From an uncultured Lachnospira sp. (GTDB taxonomy: Bacteria > Bacillota > Clostridia > Lachnospirales > Lachnospiraceae), in contig CALWKC010000007.1 of NCBI GenBank assembly GCA_944381165.1, forward strand, positions 1 to 64,000: DNA of 64,000 nucleotides, written 5' to 3'. Position numbers and translations under genes: made by a program. The notes beneath the pieces were generated by a model. It was not told the DNA's origin. It saw only the letters and a program-made list of their open reading frames with translations, and made no database searches. Positions 1-8,764 of the stretch are shown piece by piece (the stretch's first letter is position 1; every line of letters begins with the position of its first letter).

Positions 1-26
1 AATACCTCCTTATTCTCTTGGTTTTA

Positions 27-107
27 TTATGAAATCCTTGAGAATAAGCTGTCAACTTTTTTTATACCACACCAGTCCTCATTTAGCTGTATAATCTTAT
101 CAGACAT
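27..107 (-). pseudogene. N-terminal remnant of an IS256-family transposase
   Basis: Behind a good AAGGAGG ribosome site (minus strand, just right of position 107) an ATG opens a 26-codon frame beginning MSDKIIQLNED, which resembles the usual N-terminus of IS256-family (mutator) transposases. After about 11 residues the likeness stops and the frame ends at TAA. The rest of a transposase of about 400 residues is absent, so this reads as a deletion scar. A second AGGAGG at 5-10, pointing left, suggests another minus-strand gene starts just outside the window. Family identity rests on a very short match and is tentative. Confidence 0.4.
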
Positions 108-199
108 GGTTGTATAGCCTCCTTTGATAGATTTGGTTGTGGTGACTTAATTTTACCAAACGGCTATAGACCATGTCTATTTTTGTAACTTTTTATTTT

Positions 200-345
200 T
201 GCGAAATTTATTATACGTCATCCTCCGTTTCTCCGTTGGGAGAAACTCCGATGCACTCAACAGAATAAAGCCCATAATGCAGATATGGGCAGAAACCGAA
301 AAAATCGGTTCTGCCCATTCGTAACTATCCACAAAACGCTCTATT
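200..345 (-). other. Structured leader with nested hairpins
   Basis: This gene-free stretch carries several inverted repeats: GTTTCTCC/GGAGAAAC around 230-248, GCCCATA/TATGGGC around 271-291, and a longer, nearly perfect stem with arms ATGGGCAGAA and TTCTGCCCAT around 285-330. The last two share the TATGGGC arm, so only one can form at a time, as in an attenuator. Reading the minus strand they would form in the leader of the transposase-like frame. The rest of 1-425 is AT-rich and holds no gene I can recognise. Origin as a mobile-element end is an inference. Confidence 0.4.
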
Positions 346-425
346 AGTTAGCAATATTATTAACCATTATTCTATTTTACATAAATATATATTCTGTATA
401 TAATTGTGTAAATTAGAAATAAAAT

Positions 426-1094
426 TTATTTCTCACTTAGTTTTTTAAGTATTTTATGCTCAGACAAATCAAATTGCCATTCCACTGCACTATACTTTTT
501 CATATATTGAGTCCTGTTCTCTATCTCTTCCAAAGCTTCAGGTATTTTTGTAATATCAACATCCTTCAGAATTTCCGGTCCATAATCCCACCACTTTACC
601 GCAATTAACCTATTTATAATCTCGTCAGAAAACCTGTATTTAACAACCCTTGCAGGATTTCCAGAAACAATCGAATATGCCGGAACATCACAGGCAACAA
701 CTGCGCCAGCACCTATTACAGCTCCATCACCAATCTCAACTCCTCTTAAAATAATTGCCCCATGCCCAATCCATACATCATTTCCTATAATAATATATTT
801 ATCTTTTTTATAATTTCTATTTTCTTTCATATTTTTACGAATTAAATTATAATTATTTTCTTTACTATTTTGATATGAATAATAATCACCAAATAAATTT
901 CCATTAGGCAAATCAAAAATCGCATGTGCGGTTATATTCCTATAATTATGCTCAGGAAAACCTATACATACATCATCTGCAATCATGCAAAAACGTCCTA
1001 TACTGTCAACAAATCTAAAATTTGAATTTCCTGTAACATAAGTATAAGCTCCTATTCTTCCAACATCAATGCTTCCCCCCCTAAAAATGCACAC
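426..1094 (-). CDS. Hexapeptide-repeat (CatB-like) O-acetyltransferase, frameshifted 5' end
   Basis: The body is a left-handed beta-helix acyltransferase. Hexapeptide repeats run through [19 protein letters not shown] and end in the [11 protein letters not shown] segment typical of CatB/Vat-type enzymes, which transfer an acetyl group from acetyl-CoA to a sugar or small molecule. It is the last gene of the glycan operon, so a capsule or cell-wall sugar is the likely acceptor. The frame starts inside a beta-helix coil, and the missing coil is encoded upstream in another frame (1052-1261). The two frames meet at a run of seven G residues (positions 1075-1081). A tract of five or eight G would join them in frame. 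As written, the protein lacks its N-terminus and may be inactive. Confidence 0.75.
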   Translation of the reverse strand: MCIFRGGSIDVGRIGAYTYVTGNSNFRFVDSIGRFCMIADDVCIGFPEHNYRNITAHAIFDLPNGNLFGDYYSYQNSKENNYNLIRKNMKENRNYKKDKYIIIGNDVWIGHGAIILRGVEIGDGAVIGAGAVVACDVPAYSIVSGNPARVVKYRFSDEIINRLIAVKWWDYGPEILKDVDITKIPEALEEIENRTQYMKKYSAVEWQFDLSEHKILKKLSEK

Positions 1095-1261
1095 GGAGCC
1101 TCAATTACCACATTACCTTTCTCTCTATTACCACCTATTAACACAGGAGTTTTACCTATAATAATTCCTCTTTTTTCTTCATCAAAAAAATCCATTTTAT
1201 TATTAATTAGCACTTCAATCTTCCTTTCACAATCCCCAGTTGAATATATAAATAATAACAA
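1052..1261 (-). pseudogene. 5' fragment of the acetyltransferase, out of frame
   Basis: This short frame holds [18 protein letters not shown], which continues naturally into [16 protein letters not shown] of the downstream frame to give unbroken hexapeptide coils. It reads past the G7 tract in the wrong frame and stops at about position 1052. Further upstream in the same frame, near 1270, there is another stop preceded by hexapeptide-like coding (AKNVLIENA), so the gene may carry two lesions. It is followed by the main acetyltransferase frame and preceded by the CMP-sugar synthetase. Confidence 0.55.
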
Positions 1262-1335
1262 AACCTTTTAATATTGATTTTTAAAAATAGAATCAAGATT
1301 TGCATTCTCTATAAGAACATTTTTTGCAATAGAAC

Positions 1336-1989
1336 TTACCTTTTTTTCATGTAATAATACTCTGCAAAATCAAAATCAATCATATCATCAATATCAGTCG
1401 CCTCTACATTTCCAATTTCATATATATAAGGATGCATTCCAACTACATTTCTACATTTAATCATTGTCTGTCTGCTTAAAATATTGACAGCAAAATTCAA
1501 AGCATATATTTCAGGTAAATCCTGGCTTCTCGGCTGATTTTTCAAATCATAATTCATTGCCCTTCCGTTTTGAAATAAAAATTCCTTGATTAAATGAGCC
1601 GTATTTAAAGAATCATATTCACCTGACACTTCCATATATTTTAATATTGCAGATTTTATAGTATAATCCTCAATCAAAGGGTTTGTGACGTTTGTGTATA
1701 CTATTATATCCGTGTCCGCATTTTCTGCCATATTTTTATAAACTTCAGACATTGATACAGAACTTGACGCATAATAAGCCTCTCTTTTAAACACCTCGCA
1801 GCCATGCTCTTCTGCAATCTCCAGCATCTTATCATCATCAGAATTTACAATAATTCCGTCAAGCATATCTATTCTTTTAAGCTGCTCTATTTTTATTGTC
1901 AACAGATTACTTTCTGCAAAGGGTCGAATATTTTTGTTTTTCACACGCTGCGAACCCGCTCTTACAGCAATCAAAGCTTTCATTTTCAT
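1336..1989 (-). CDS. Acylneuraminate cytidylyltransferase family (CMP-sugar synthetase)
   Basis: A 217-residue protein of the CMP-NeuAc/CMP-Kdo synthetase family, which couples CTP to a nonulosonic or related acid. The N-terminal nucleotide-binding signature IAVRAGSQRVKNKNIRPF (residues 7-24) is the family hallmark, and a Rossmann-like pattern with TNVTNPLIED near residue 100 follows. Length fits NeuA-type enzymes. It sits 15 bp after a sialyltransferase-like gene, so it probably supplies that enzyme's CMP-activated donor. No sugar-acid synthase (NeuB-type) is present in the window, so the precursor must be made elsewhere. The exact sugar cannot be told from sequence. Confidence 0.8.
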   Translation of the reverse strand: MKMKALIAVRAGSQRVKNKNIRPFAESNLLTIKIEQLKRIDMLDGIIVNSDDDKMLEIAEEHGCEVFKREAYYASSSVSMSEVYKNMAENADTDIIVYTNVTNPLIEDYTIKSAILKYMEVSGEYDSLNTAHLIKEFLFQNGRAMNYDLKNQPRSQDLPEIYALNFAVNILSRQTMIKCRNVVGMHPYIYEIGNVEATDIDDMIDFDFAEYYYMKKR

Positions 1990-2004
1990 CTTTTTCTACC
2001 CCCA

Positions 2005-3570
2005 TTAAATTTTATCCTGCTTTTTTATCTCATCAAGTAATTCTTTTTCCCTGTCAATATAGTAATCAAGCTTTTCATTTACAGATTTAAGATAAGCCTC
2101 CAAAAATTTAATTTTAATTTTATCATCATCTGCGATATTATCAACATCTAAAATAACACCAGTATAAGGTAAATTCTTCATAAATTTTATCCCCTCAAAT
2201 TTTCTTTTTATTTTTTCATTTTTACAATAAATAAAAATATATTCTATTTTTTTATCAAGCAAAAAACATCTTTGTCTACAATTCTTTTTAATTTCAATTA
2301 CCACAAATTTAGTACTGTCATATTTTTTCCAAAAATCAAGTGAAAGCATAGATGTGTTCAAAAACACTGTACAGTCATAGTTATCAATTATTGTTTCCGA
2401 ATATTCAGACACTTCATCCACAAGCACAGCCTCAATAACTGTGTTATTTACATTATCATCTTGTCTTTGGAGATTATTAAAATGCTCAAACTGTAATTCA
2501 TCGATTCCTATTTTTTTATTAATACAAATATTCAAATCGTTTATTAGTTTGGCAACAGTATAATATTTGTGAAACTTTGTATATTTTTTCTCTATATCTA
2601 TATTAAATCTGATAACCAAATCAAAATATTTCTTCAATCCGAGAACTGCTGTTGAACATGCAGCAAGTCCTAACTGCGCCTTCTGGTCAAAACAGTATGG
2701 AAGAAGTTCTGATGGGAAATTCTGCGATATAATCTCTGCATCGGAAAATATTTTTTTATAATTCGTATGTATATCATTGGGATGTTTTTTTATAATCAAA
2801 GAATATCCATCTGCAAAATAATCACATATAAGAGAATAAATCTCCTGCTGCTCTTCAATCTGAAGTCTTTTCATATTAACAAAATGTTCTGTAAACAATA
2901 CCGCATTTTTTTCTTTTTCAAGGTGAATATGAGGGGCATCAAATATGAACATAAGCAAATTTCTTTTCTCATTGTTAAGTCTTTCTATTTGCTCTTGTAA
3001 TGAAAAGTGCACCGCCTTTTCATCCTTAAAGCCTTCACTCTGATTTTCCAAATCAGCCAGCTTTTCAACAACGTATTCATTTTGCCCAAATGCCCGCATA
3101 AATTTAGCCATATATGCCTGCGTTTTATTTAATTTATACACAAGTTCATATGAATAGTCGGCCTTAGACAACATTCCAACTCCATCCTCATAAAATATAT
3201 AAGGTATTTTTTTATAAATGCAGTAAATTCCCATTGCCCAATGATCATTTGTTATATAAATTTTCTCGGCAGAATTTATATCAACCGGCATCCATTTTTC
3301 AAATCTGTCTGTCATAAGCTTTATATCATAAGTCAGAGTCTCAAAATCCCCATCATTTTTAACCCCCTTCCAACCACTCCGCATTTCAATTTCATCCAAT
3401 ATATAAACTTCATCAAATATCTCTGTCTGTAAGATTTTTTGTCTGTACTCTTCAACTCCCTGCATACCTGAATATATAAACAAAACACCTTTCTTACCCT
3501 CATTTTCTATCTGTTTATGAGTAAGTGAAAATAACAGATGAAATTTTGTCATAGCGTAATAAACAACCAT
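2005..3570 (-). CDS. Putative sialyltransferase-like glycosyltransferase
   Basis: A 521-residue, probably cytoplasmic GT-B-type enzyme. Three short motifs known from bacterial sialyltransferases (GT38/GT52/GT80) appear in order: EDG at about residues 128-130 (in FYEDGVGML), HP at 263-264 (in KKHPND) and ST at 306-307 (in ACSTA). Such enzymes move a sugar acid from its CMP form to a surface glycan. The last 150 residues are charged and not diagnostic. The next gene encodes the CMP-sugar synthetase, supporting the call. Low GC and many AAA/ATA codons match the rest of this operon and differ from genes beyond 6 kb. Family is likely, acceptor and sugar unknown. Confidence 0.6.
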   Translation of the reverse strand: MVVYYAMTKFHLLFSLTHKQIENEGKKGVLFIYSGMQGVEEYRQKILQTEIFDEVYILDEIEMRSGWKGVKNDGDFETLTYDIKLMTDRFEKWMPVDINSAEKIYITNDHWAMGIYCIYKKIPYIFYEDGVGMLSKADYSYELVYKLNKTQAYMAKFMRAFGQNEYVVEKLADLENQSEGFKDEKAVHFSLQEQIERLNNEKRNLLMFIFDAPHIHLEKEKNAVLFTEHFVNMKRLQIEEQQEIYSLICDYFADGYSLIIKKHPNDIHTNYKKIFSDAEIISQNFPSELLPYCFDQKAQLGLAACSTAVLGLKKYFDLVIRFNIDIEKKYTKFHKYYTVAKLINDLNICINKKIGIDELQFEHFNNLQRQDDNVNNTVIEAVLVDEVSEYSETIIDNYDCTVFLNTSMLSLDFWKKYDSTKFVVIEIKKNCRQRCFLLDKKIEYIFIYCKNEKIKRKFEGIKFMKNLPYTGVILDVDNIADDDKIKIKFLEAYLKSVNEKLDYYIDREKELLDEIKKQDKI

Positions 3571-3584
3571 TTTTTTCTCCCTTA

Positions 3585-5792
3585 TTAAAGCTTAAATTTA
3601 TTAAAAACATCTTTTATTGTTCTCGACTGATAGCCTAAAACTCCACCCACAAAATCCTGAAACTCATATCTGCCAAAGAATTTCTTCATGAATCTATAAT
3701 CCTTAAAAATGTACATAATAGGCATATATGCATCATGCCCACTGATATTAAACATATAAGGACAATTTTTAAAATGCTCAAAATACTCTTCAACAAAATC
3801 TTTTATTCCTTTATGCACACCTTCCATAATCGGATAATTTGAAATTTCAGGAACATCAAATACAAATTCATAACTGTCACCAACCGGCTGTATGCTTTTT
3901 AATGATGGATGAGGTGCCCCAACAAGCAGCTCAGTGAGTACATTATTAATAGCATTCTTAGAATGGAATTTAAAACAATCTATATTTTCCAGCGGAGAAA
4001 ACATATACGAATTAATTATTCCTTTTGCAAGCTGTGCGCTGTTTGCCTTTGTCGGTGCACTGGCTGCCACAGTTCCATATATATCACAGTCAAGCATCCA
4101 TTTTTCTTCAATAAGACTTTTTAAAGCCAGTGCTCCCTGTCCACGCCATCCAATATCTACAATACATACCCTCTTACAATCTTTTATCAGACCGGAAATA
4201 TATTTTTTTGCCGCCTCCGACTTTTTATCATATATTGCAAGTGCCTGCTGCCATACACTTTCAATATACATTACAAATTCTTTTTGATTTCCCTGTGTAA
4301 GAAAATCATCAAGACTCATCCTTGTATATTCATGAAACTTTGACGCAAGTTCTAAAAGCTCCATATTTTCAAAAACTTCTCTAAAAGTTATTTTTTTATT
4401 TTCACGAATCCAACGATAGACATACTCTTTCATAAAATCATTTTTATATTTATATGAACATAGCTTTAGCCCAACAATTCTTGACCAAAATACATAATCA
4501 GATTTAATATCTTTACCATATACACGCTCATATACCTGTTTAAGCAGATATCCATCTCTTGCCACAAAAAGGATTTTGTCTGTATTCTTCTGTTTTGCAA
4601 GCTGATAAATCCAGTTGCAATATCCCAAAGAGAACAAGCCTCCATAAATATATCCAAATTCATAATATGCATCATACCTTTTAAAACCGTTATGTAAATG
4701 AGTATTTACGATTCCTTTATATGCACTTCCAACTACTATTGACATATCTATAGCGCGATATTTATTTCCAGACTTATTCACATTTTCATAATAAAAGGTG
4801 TCTATTCTTTTTTCCCTGGCTTTTTCAATATCAGATACCTCATTATCTCCTATATGGATAATCTTGACATCCTTTCCCAAATAATCGATTACAGCGTCAT
4901 ATAATTTCCCGCTACGTTTGCTGCAAGAGTATTCACATGATACAAAAAGTTTTTCATAACCCGTATAACCGTTTTTTTCAAGAAGACTCTCGATGACTTT
5001 TGCTTCTAAATACATATCTGTCACAATTACTATCCTCTTATTGTTTGACAGCATTGTTTCAAAAATATATTTCATATACGGATTAGCAAAACAAAATTCC
5101 AACTCAGCTTCTATTTCTGTTTTCATGCCAATAGAAATATCTATTCCTGTTCTGTAATGAATCTCTTCATAAATATCATATAACGTAATTTCTTTTGTTC
5201 CTACAAGCTTCCCCCTGTATTCCTTAAGACTATCCTCTGCATCAGATCGGATATTTTGAAAATCAAGTATTCCCAGTCGTTCTCCTACAACGTGAAATAA
5301 ATCTCTGGGTTTACCAAATGGCCGGAACAGCAGCGTATCAAATACATCAAAAGAAATAACATCATACTGCATTAATTTTCTTACTAAGTCAGCCGGCGCA
5401 GTATACGCACCGACTCTTGATTCAGCCCCGTCAAGATAAGGCAAATATTTAGATTTCACTTTTTCTTTATTTGAAACATTACTATTTAAATTAGGTTTAC
5501 TACTTGCATTTATAGTGTTTTTTTGATTAACAATGTTACCTGTTTCAGACTGTTCCAGCATATCTTCACTTTCAAAGCATATATACGGTGTTGTTTTTTT
5601 TCTTACACAATAATGCCAATTTAACAACCATAATATTTTCCAATGATTAAACCTCTTCTTATCATGTTCATCAATATGTTCAACTACATATCTTTCATAT
5701 TCATATCTTACATTCTCATTTTTTCTAACAAAATAATTATACAACCTATCCTTTATCAACTTATTTCCCTCTCTAATTTGTTTTATCAACAT
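3585..5792 (-). CDS. Large HAD-superfamily protein (COG5610 type) of a glycan locus
   Basis: First gene of the glycan operon, 735 residues. After a variable N-terminal 120 residues comes a HAD phosphatase fold: motif I DVFDT at 149-153, motif II in IVIVTDMYLE near 256, and GDNEVSDIEKA near 320 for motif IV. The C-terminal 350 residues, including LFVARDGYLLKQVYER, match the second domain found in COG5610-type hydrolases, common in polysaccharide clusters but of unknown substrate. It lies 14 bp before the sialyltransferase-like gene and is read from a strong promoter at 5860-5888. A role in processing sugar phosphates or regulating export is an inference. Confidence 0.65.
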   Translation of the reverse strand: MLIKQIREGNKLIKDRLYNYFVRKNENVRYEYERYVVEHIDEHDKKRFNHWKILWLLNWHYCVRKKTTPYICFESEDMLEQSETGNIVNQKNTINASSKPNLNSNVSNKEKVKSKYLPYLDGAESRVGAYTAPADLVRKLMQYDVISFDVFDTLLFRPFGKPRDLFHVVGERLGILDFQNIRSDAEDSLKEYRGKLVGTKEITLYDIYEEIHYRTGIDISIGMKTEIEAELEFCFANPYMKYIFETMLSNNKRIVIVTDMYLEAKVIESLLEKNGYTGYEKLFVSCEYSCSKRSGKLYDAVIDYLGKDVKIIHIGDNEVSDIEKAREKRIDTFYYENVNKSGNKYRAIDMSIVVGSAYKGIVNTHLHNGFKRYDAYYEFGYIYGGLFSLGYCNWIYQLAKQKNTDKILFVARDGYLLKQVYERVYGKDIKSDYVFWSRIVGLKLCSYKYKNDFMKEYVYRWIRENKKITFREVFENMELLELASKFHEYTRMSLDDFLTQGNQKEFVMYIESVWQQALAIYDKKSEAAKKYISGLIKDCKRVCIVDIGWRGQGALALKSLIEEKWMLDCDIYGTVAASAPTKANSAQLAKGIINSYMFSPLENIDCFKFHSKNAINNVLTELLVGAPHPSLKSIQPVGDSYEFVFDVPEISNYPIMEGVHKGIKDFVEEYFEHFKNCPYMFNISGHDAYMPIMYIFKDYRFMKKFFGRYEFQDFVGGVLGYQSRTIKDVFNKFKL

Positions 5793-5859
5793 ACGCTTTT
5801 CAGAAGCATGTACTTTTTATGAATTGCATTATGCTACCGCATGTTTGCATATTAAAATA

Positions 5860-5888
5860 ATAATACTCCACTTTAGTATCATTGTCAA
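5860..5888 (-). promoter_or_regulatory. Sigma-A promoter of the glycan operon with overlapping operator-like repeat
   Basis: On the minus strand, TTGACA (5883-5888) and TATTAT (5860-5865) are separated by exactly 17 bp. The inverted repeat ATACT-N7-AGTAT (5863-5879) overlaps the -10 element and fills most of the spacer. A repressor bound there would block polymerase. The divergent XRE gene 60 bp away is the obvious candidate. Confidence 0.65.
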
Positions 5889-5942
5889 CGGAGGTATTAT
5901 GCATTTTTCAACTTGCCGCCGGAGGTATTGGAGGTTTTGGGG

Positions 5943-6146
5943 ATGTATTTTCAAAGATTGACTGATTTAAGACAGGACCATGATTTGACGCAGCAGCAGA
6001 TTGCCGATATACTCCACTGCCAGAGAGAAGTATATCGACGATACGAGAAAGGTACCAGAGAGATTCCTATTTCCTATGCGATTATTCTCGCAAAATTCTA
6101 TAAGGTTTCTCTGGATTATCTGTGCGGGCTTTCTGATAAAAAGTAA
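5943..6146 (+). CDS. XRE-family helix-turn-helix regulator
   Basis: A 67-residue protein that is almost only a lambda-repressor-type HTH domain: LTQQQIADIL is the first helix pair, the recognition helix follows in REVYRRYEKG, then the conserved PISYAIILAKFYKVSLDYL. ATG at 5943 is preferred over an in-frame TTG at 5913 because GGAGG at 5930-5934 lies 8 bp before it. A second GGAGGTATT upstream precedes an ATG at 5899 that opens a 20-codon out-of-frame peptide overlapping this gene, which could modulate translation. Placed head-to-head with the glycan operon, it probably regulates that operon and perhaps itself. Confidence 0.8.
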   Translation: MYFQRLTDLRQDHDLTQQQIADILHCQREVYRRYEKGTREIPISYAIILAKFYKVSLDYLCGLSDKK

Positions 6147-6286
6147 CATCACAACACCAAAGAAAATACAATAAATTTTCCTCGGGCTTACTGTGCCTGT
6201 CAATTATTATTTCCTAATTATCACATTTTAATTAATTCTGTAATTTCATCTGCTATTTTCCTAATGCTTAAATCTAATCTATAAAG

Positions 6287-6315
6287 TTGCAAATAAATCA
6301 TTAAGCATTTATAAT
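6287..6315 (+). promoter_or_regulatory. Sigma-A promoter of the ABC-F gene, with leader hairpin downstream
   Basis: TTGCAA (6287-6292), 17-bp spacer, TATAAT (6310-6315). Start of transcription would be near 6322. The short leader contains an inverted repeat CGCAGCA/TGCTGCG (about 6330-6357) shortly before the ribosome site. Confidence 0.65.
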
Positions 6316-6384
6316 GTGCATAATATCACGCAGCAGCAGTCTATAAGCTGTAATTTTGCTGCGGTGCAGGAAATGGAGATTTTT

Positions 6385-8301
6385 ATGATTTTATCATGCA
6401 GCCACATTAACAAATCTTTCGGAACAGACCGAATTCTGACGGACTGCTCCTTTCATATAGAAGACCATGAAAAAGCCGCTGTTATCGGAATAAACGGTGC
6501 CGGCAAATCCACGCTTTTAAAAATTATTGTCGGAGAGCTTCCCGCTGACTCCGGAACTGTCACTGTCGCTAAGGGGAAAACTATCGGATACCTGTCGCAG
6601 CATCAGGAACTGGAAGCTGACAAAACCATATTTGATGAGCTCCTCTCGGTTAAGCAGAACATCATAGATATGGAAAAAAATATACGCAGTCTTGAAGAAA
6701 AAATGAAGGATACAGAGGGCGAAGCTCTCGAAGCGCTGCTCTCACAGTATACAAGACTCAACCATGAGTTTGAGCTGGTCAACGGATACGCATATAAAAG
6801 CGAAATTACCGGAGTTCTCAAAGGACTTGGCTTCTCAGATGAAGACTTTTCACTCCATGTAAACACCCTTTCCGGCGGTCAGAAAACGCGTGTTGCTTTG
6901 GGCAAGCTGCTGCTTTCAAAGCCTGACATCATCCTTTTGGACGAGCCTACCAACCACCTGGACATGGCTTCCATCTCATGGCTTGAAAACTATCTGCTCT
7001 CATATGACGGAAGCGTTATTATCGTCGCTCATGACCGGTATTTTCTCGATAAAATCGTCACAAAAATTATTGAGATTGACAACTCAAACGTGACAACCTT
7101 TTCCGGAAATTATACGGATTACGCCTCAAAAAAGGCAATCCTGCGCAATATGAAGCTGAAGGAATACCTTAACCAGCAGCGCGAGATTAAGCATCAGGAG
7201 GAGGTAATAACCAAGCTCAAGCAGTTTAACCGCGAAAAATCCATAAAGCGCGCAGAGAGCCGCGAAAAAATGCTTGATAAAATGGAGCGCGTGGATAAAC
7301 CGGCAGAGATAAATGACAAAATGAACATCAGGCTCGACCCTAAAGTTGTGAGCGGCAATGACGTGCTCACCGTCAGAGGTCTCTCCAAAAGCTTTGACCA
7401 TGTTTCGCTGTTCTCGGGACTTGACTTTGAAATTAAACGAGGCGAGCGGGTTGCTCTCATAGGAAACAACGGCACGGGAAAAACAACAATATTAAAAATT
7501 ATCAACGGTCTTATCCCAGCCGATTACGGTGAAATAACTCTCGGCGCGAAGGTATCAATAGGCTATTACGACCAGGAACACCATGTTTTAGACCCTGACA
7601 AGACTCTTTTCGAGGAAATTCAGGATACATATCCTGATTTAAACAACACTCAAATCAGAAACACTCTTGCCGCTTTCCTGTTTACAGGCGACGATGTGTT
7701 TAAGTATATACGCGAACTCAGCGGCGGCGAGCGCGGACGCGTTTCGCTCGCAAAGCTCATGCTGTCAAACGCAAATTTTCTTATTCTGGACGAGCCGACC
7801 AACCATCTGGATATAGTATCTAAGGAAATTCTTGAAAACGCGCTTAACAGCTATACGGGAACTGTGCTGTATGTCTCTCACGACAGATATTTTATCAACA
7901 CAACAGCAACAAGAATAATCGAGCTGACCGGGCACACGCTCGTAAATTATATCGGCAATTATGACTATTATCTGGAAAAGCGCGATATTTTAACTCCGAA
8001 AGCCGTAACGACCACTTCTGCTGCTGTACCAACCGGCTCTTACGGAGCAAAAGCCGAATGGCAGCAGTCAAAAGAGGAGGCCGCTCGTCTTAAAAAGCTC
8101 AAAAATGAGCTAAAACGCACCGAGGATAAAATTTCCGAAATTGAAGAGCGCATTTCCGAAATTGACGAAGAATACAACAACCCCGAAATTGCAAGCGACA
8201 CTTCCAAACTTGTCGCTCTTCACAACGAGCGGACGGAGCTTTCTGAAAATTTGGATAAACTTTATGAAAAATGGGAAGAATTATCAGAAACACTAGATTA
8301 G
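6385..8301 (+). CDS. ABC-F family ATPase (duplicated ATP-binding cassette, ribosome-associated)
   Basis: A soluble protein of 638 residues with two ABC cassettes and no membrane segment, the ABC-F layout. Cassette 1 has Walker A GINGAGKST (about 35-43), signature LSGGQ and DEPTNHLD. Cassette 2 has GNNGTGKTT, LSGGE and DEPTNHLD. A charged linker separates them, and a C-terminal coiled coil (about the last 70 residues, KLKNELKRTEDKISEIEERI) resembles the Uup/YdiF type. ABC-F proteins bind the ribosomal E site and help stalled translation; some give antibiotic resistance. ATG at 6385 is chosen because GGAG lies 6 bp before it. Fifteen bases before HU, probably cotranscribed. Which ABC-F subgroup is uncertain. 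Confidence 0.85.
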   Translation: MILSCSHINKSFGTDRILTDCSFHIEDHEKAAVIGINGAGKSTLLKIIVGELPADSGTVTVAKGKTIGYLSQHQELEADKTIFDELLSVKQNIIDMEKNIRSLEEKMKDTEGEALEALLSQYTRLNHEFELVNGYAYKSEITGVLKGLGFSDEDFSLHVNTLSGGQKTRVALGKLLLSKPDIILLDEPTNHLDMASISWLENYLLSYDGSVIIVAHDRYFLDKIVTKIIEIDNSNVTTFSGNYTDYASKKAILRNMKLKEYLNQQREIKHQEEVITKLKQFNREKSIKRAESREKMLDKMERVDKPAEINDKMNIRLDPKVVSGNDVLTVRGLSKSFDHVSLFSGLDFEIKRGERVALIGNNGTGKTTILKIINGLIPADYGEITLGAKVSIGYYDQEHHVLDPDKTLFEEIQDTYPDLNNTQIRNTLAAFLFTGDDVFKYIRELSGGERGRVSLAKLMLSNANFLILDEPTNHLDIVSKEILENALNSYTGTVLYVSHDRYFINTTATRIIELTGHTLVNYIGNYDYYLEKRDILTPKAVTTTSAAVPTGSYGAKAEWQQSKEEAARLKKLKNELKRTEDKISEIEERISEIDEEYNNPEIASDTSKLVALHNERTELSENLDKLYEKWEELSETLD

Positions 8302-8316
8302 GAGGATATTATTTTT

Positions 8317-8595
8317 ATGAATAAAACAGAGCTTGTCTGTGCTATCGCAGAAAAGTCCGAACTGTCCAAAAAGGACGCCGAGCTGGCGCTGAAAGCATTT
8401 ATTGAGACTGTGACTGAAGAGTTAAAAAAGGATGAAAAAATCCAGCTAGTCGGCTTCGGAACTTTCGAGACTGTGGACAGAGCCGCAAGGACGGGAAAAA
8501 ATCCGCAGACAGGAAAAACAATTAAAATTGCAGCCTGCAAAGCTCCCAGGTTTAAGGCAGGAAAGCTTTTAAAGGACACCTTAAACGAAAAATAA
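8317..8595 (+). CDS. hup: HU-family DNA-binding protein
   Basis: A 92-residue histone-like protein that bends and compacts DNA as a dimer. Typical features are the N-terminal MNKTELVCAIAEKSELSKKDAE, the VGFGTFETVDRAARTGKNPQTG stretch at the start of the DNA-gripping arm, and the arm proline region KIAACKAPRFKAGK. It follows the ABC-F gene by 15 bp with a clear GGAGGATATT ribosome site and ends in a hairpin terminator. Confidence 0.95.
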   Translation: MNKTELVCAIAEKSELSKKDAELALKAFIETVTEELKKDEKIQLVGFGTFETVDRAARTGKNPQTGKTIKIAACKAPRFKAGKLLKDTLNEK

Positions 8596-8612
8596 TTTTT
8601 ATAATTTTCCGT

Positions 8613-8667
8613 AAAAACCATGATGTGACGTCATACAGGTATAATATATGCGCACACATGGTTTTTA
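8613..8667 (+). terminator. Terminator after HU
   Basis: Arms AAAAACCATG (8613-8622) and CATGGTTTTT (8657-8666) enclose a long loop that includes the palindrome TGACGTCA, and the T run continues as TTATTATTT. Confidence 0.6.
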
Positions 8668-8703
8668 TTATTTATTCGGGCAGCATGCAAAACCTGAAAG
8701 CGC

Positions 8704-8764
8704 ATAATGTGCACATTATACCGTAATTTAACAAGTTGCCAAGCAATACTCTTTATGATAAACT
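8704..8764 (+). promoter_or_regulatory. Perfect palindrome and weak promoter before the CYTH gene
   Basis: ATAATGTGCACATTAT (8704-8719) is a perfect 16-bp palindrome. Downstream, TTGCCA (8736-8741) and TAAACT (8759-8764) with a 17-bp spacer form a plausible but weak promoter. The palindrome could be an operator, but no regulator is adjacent. Confidence 0.4.

Noticed and set aside
393..414. TATAATTGTGTAAATT seen as an IS256 terminal repeat
   Set aside because: Its orientation does not fit the transposase-like frame, and no second end could be found.
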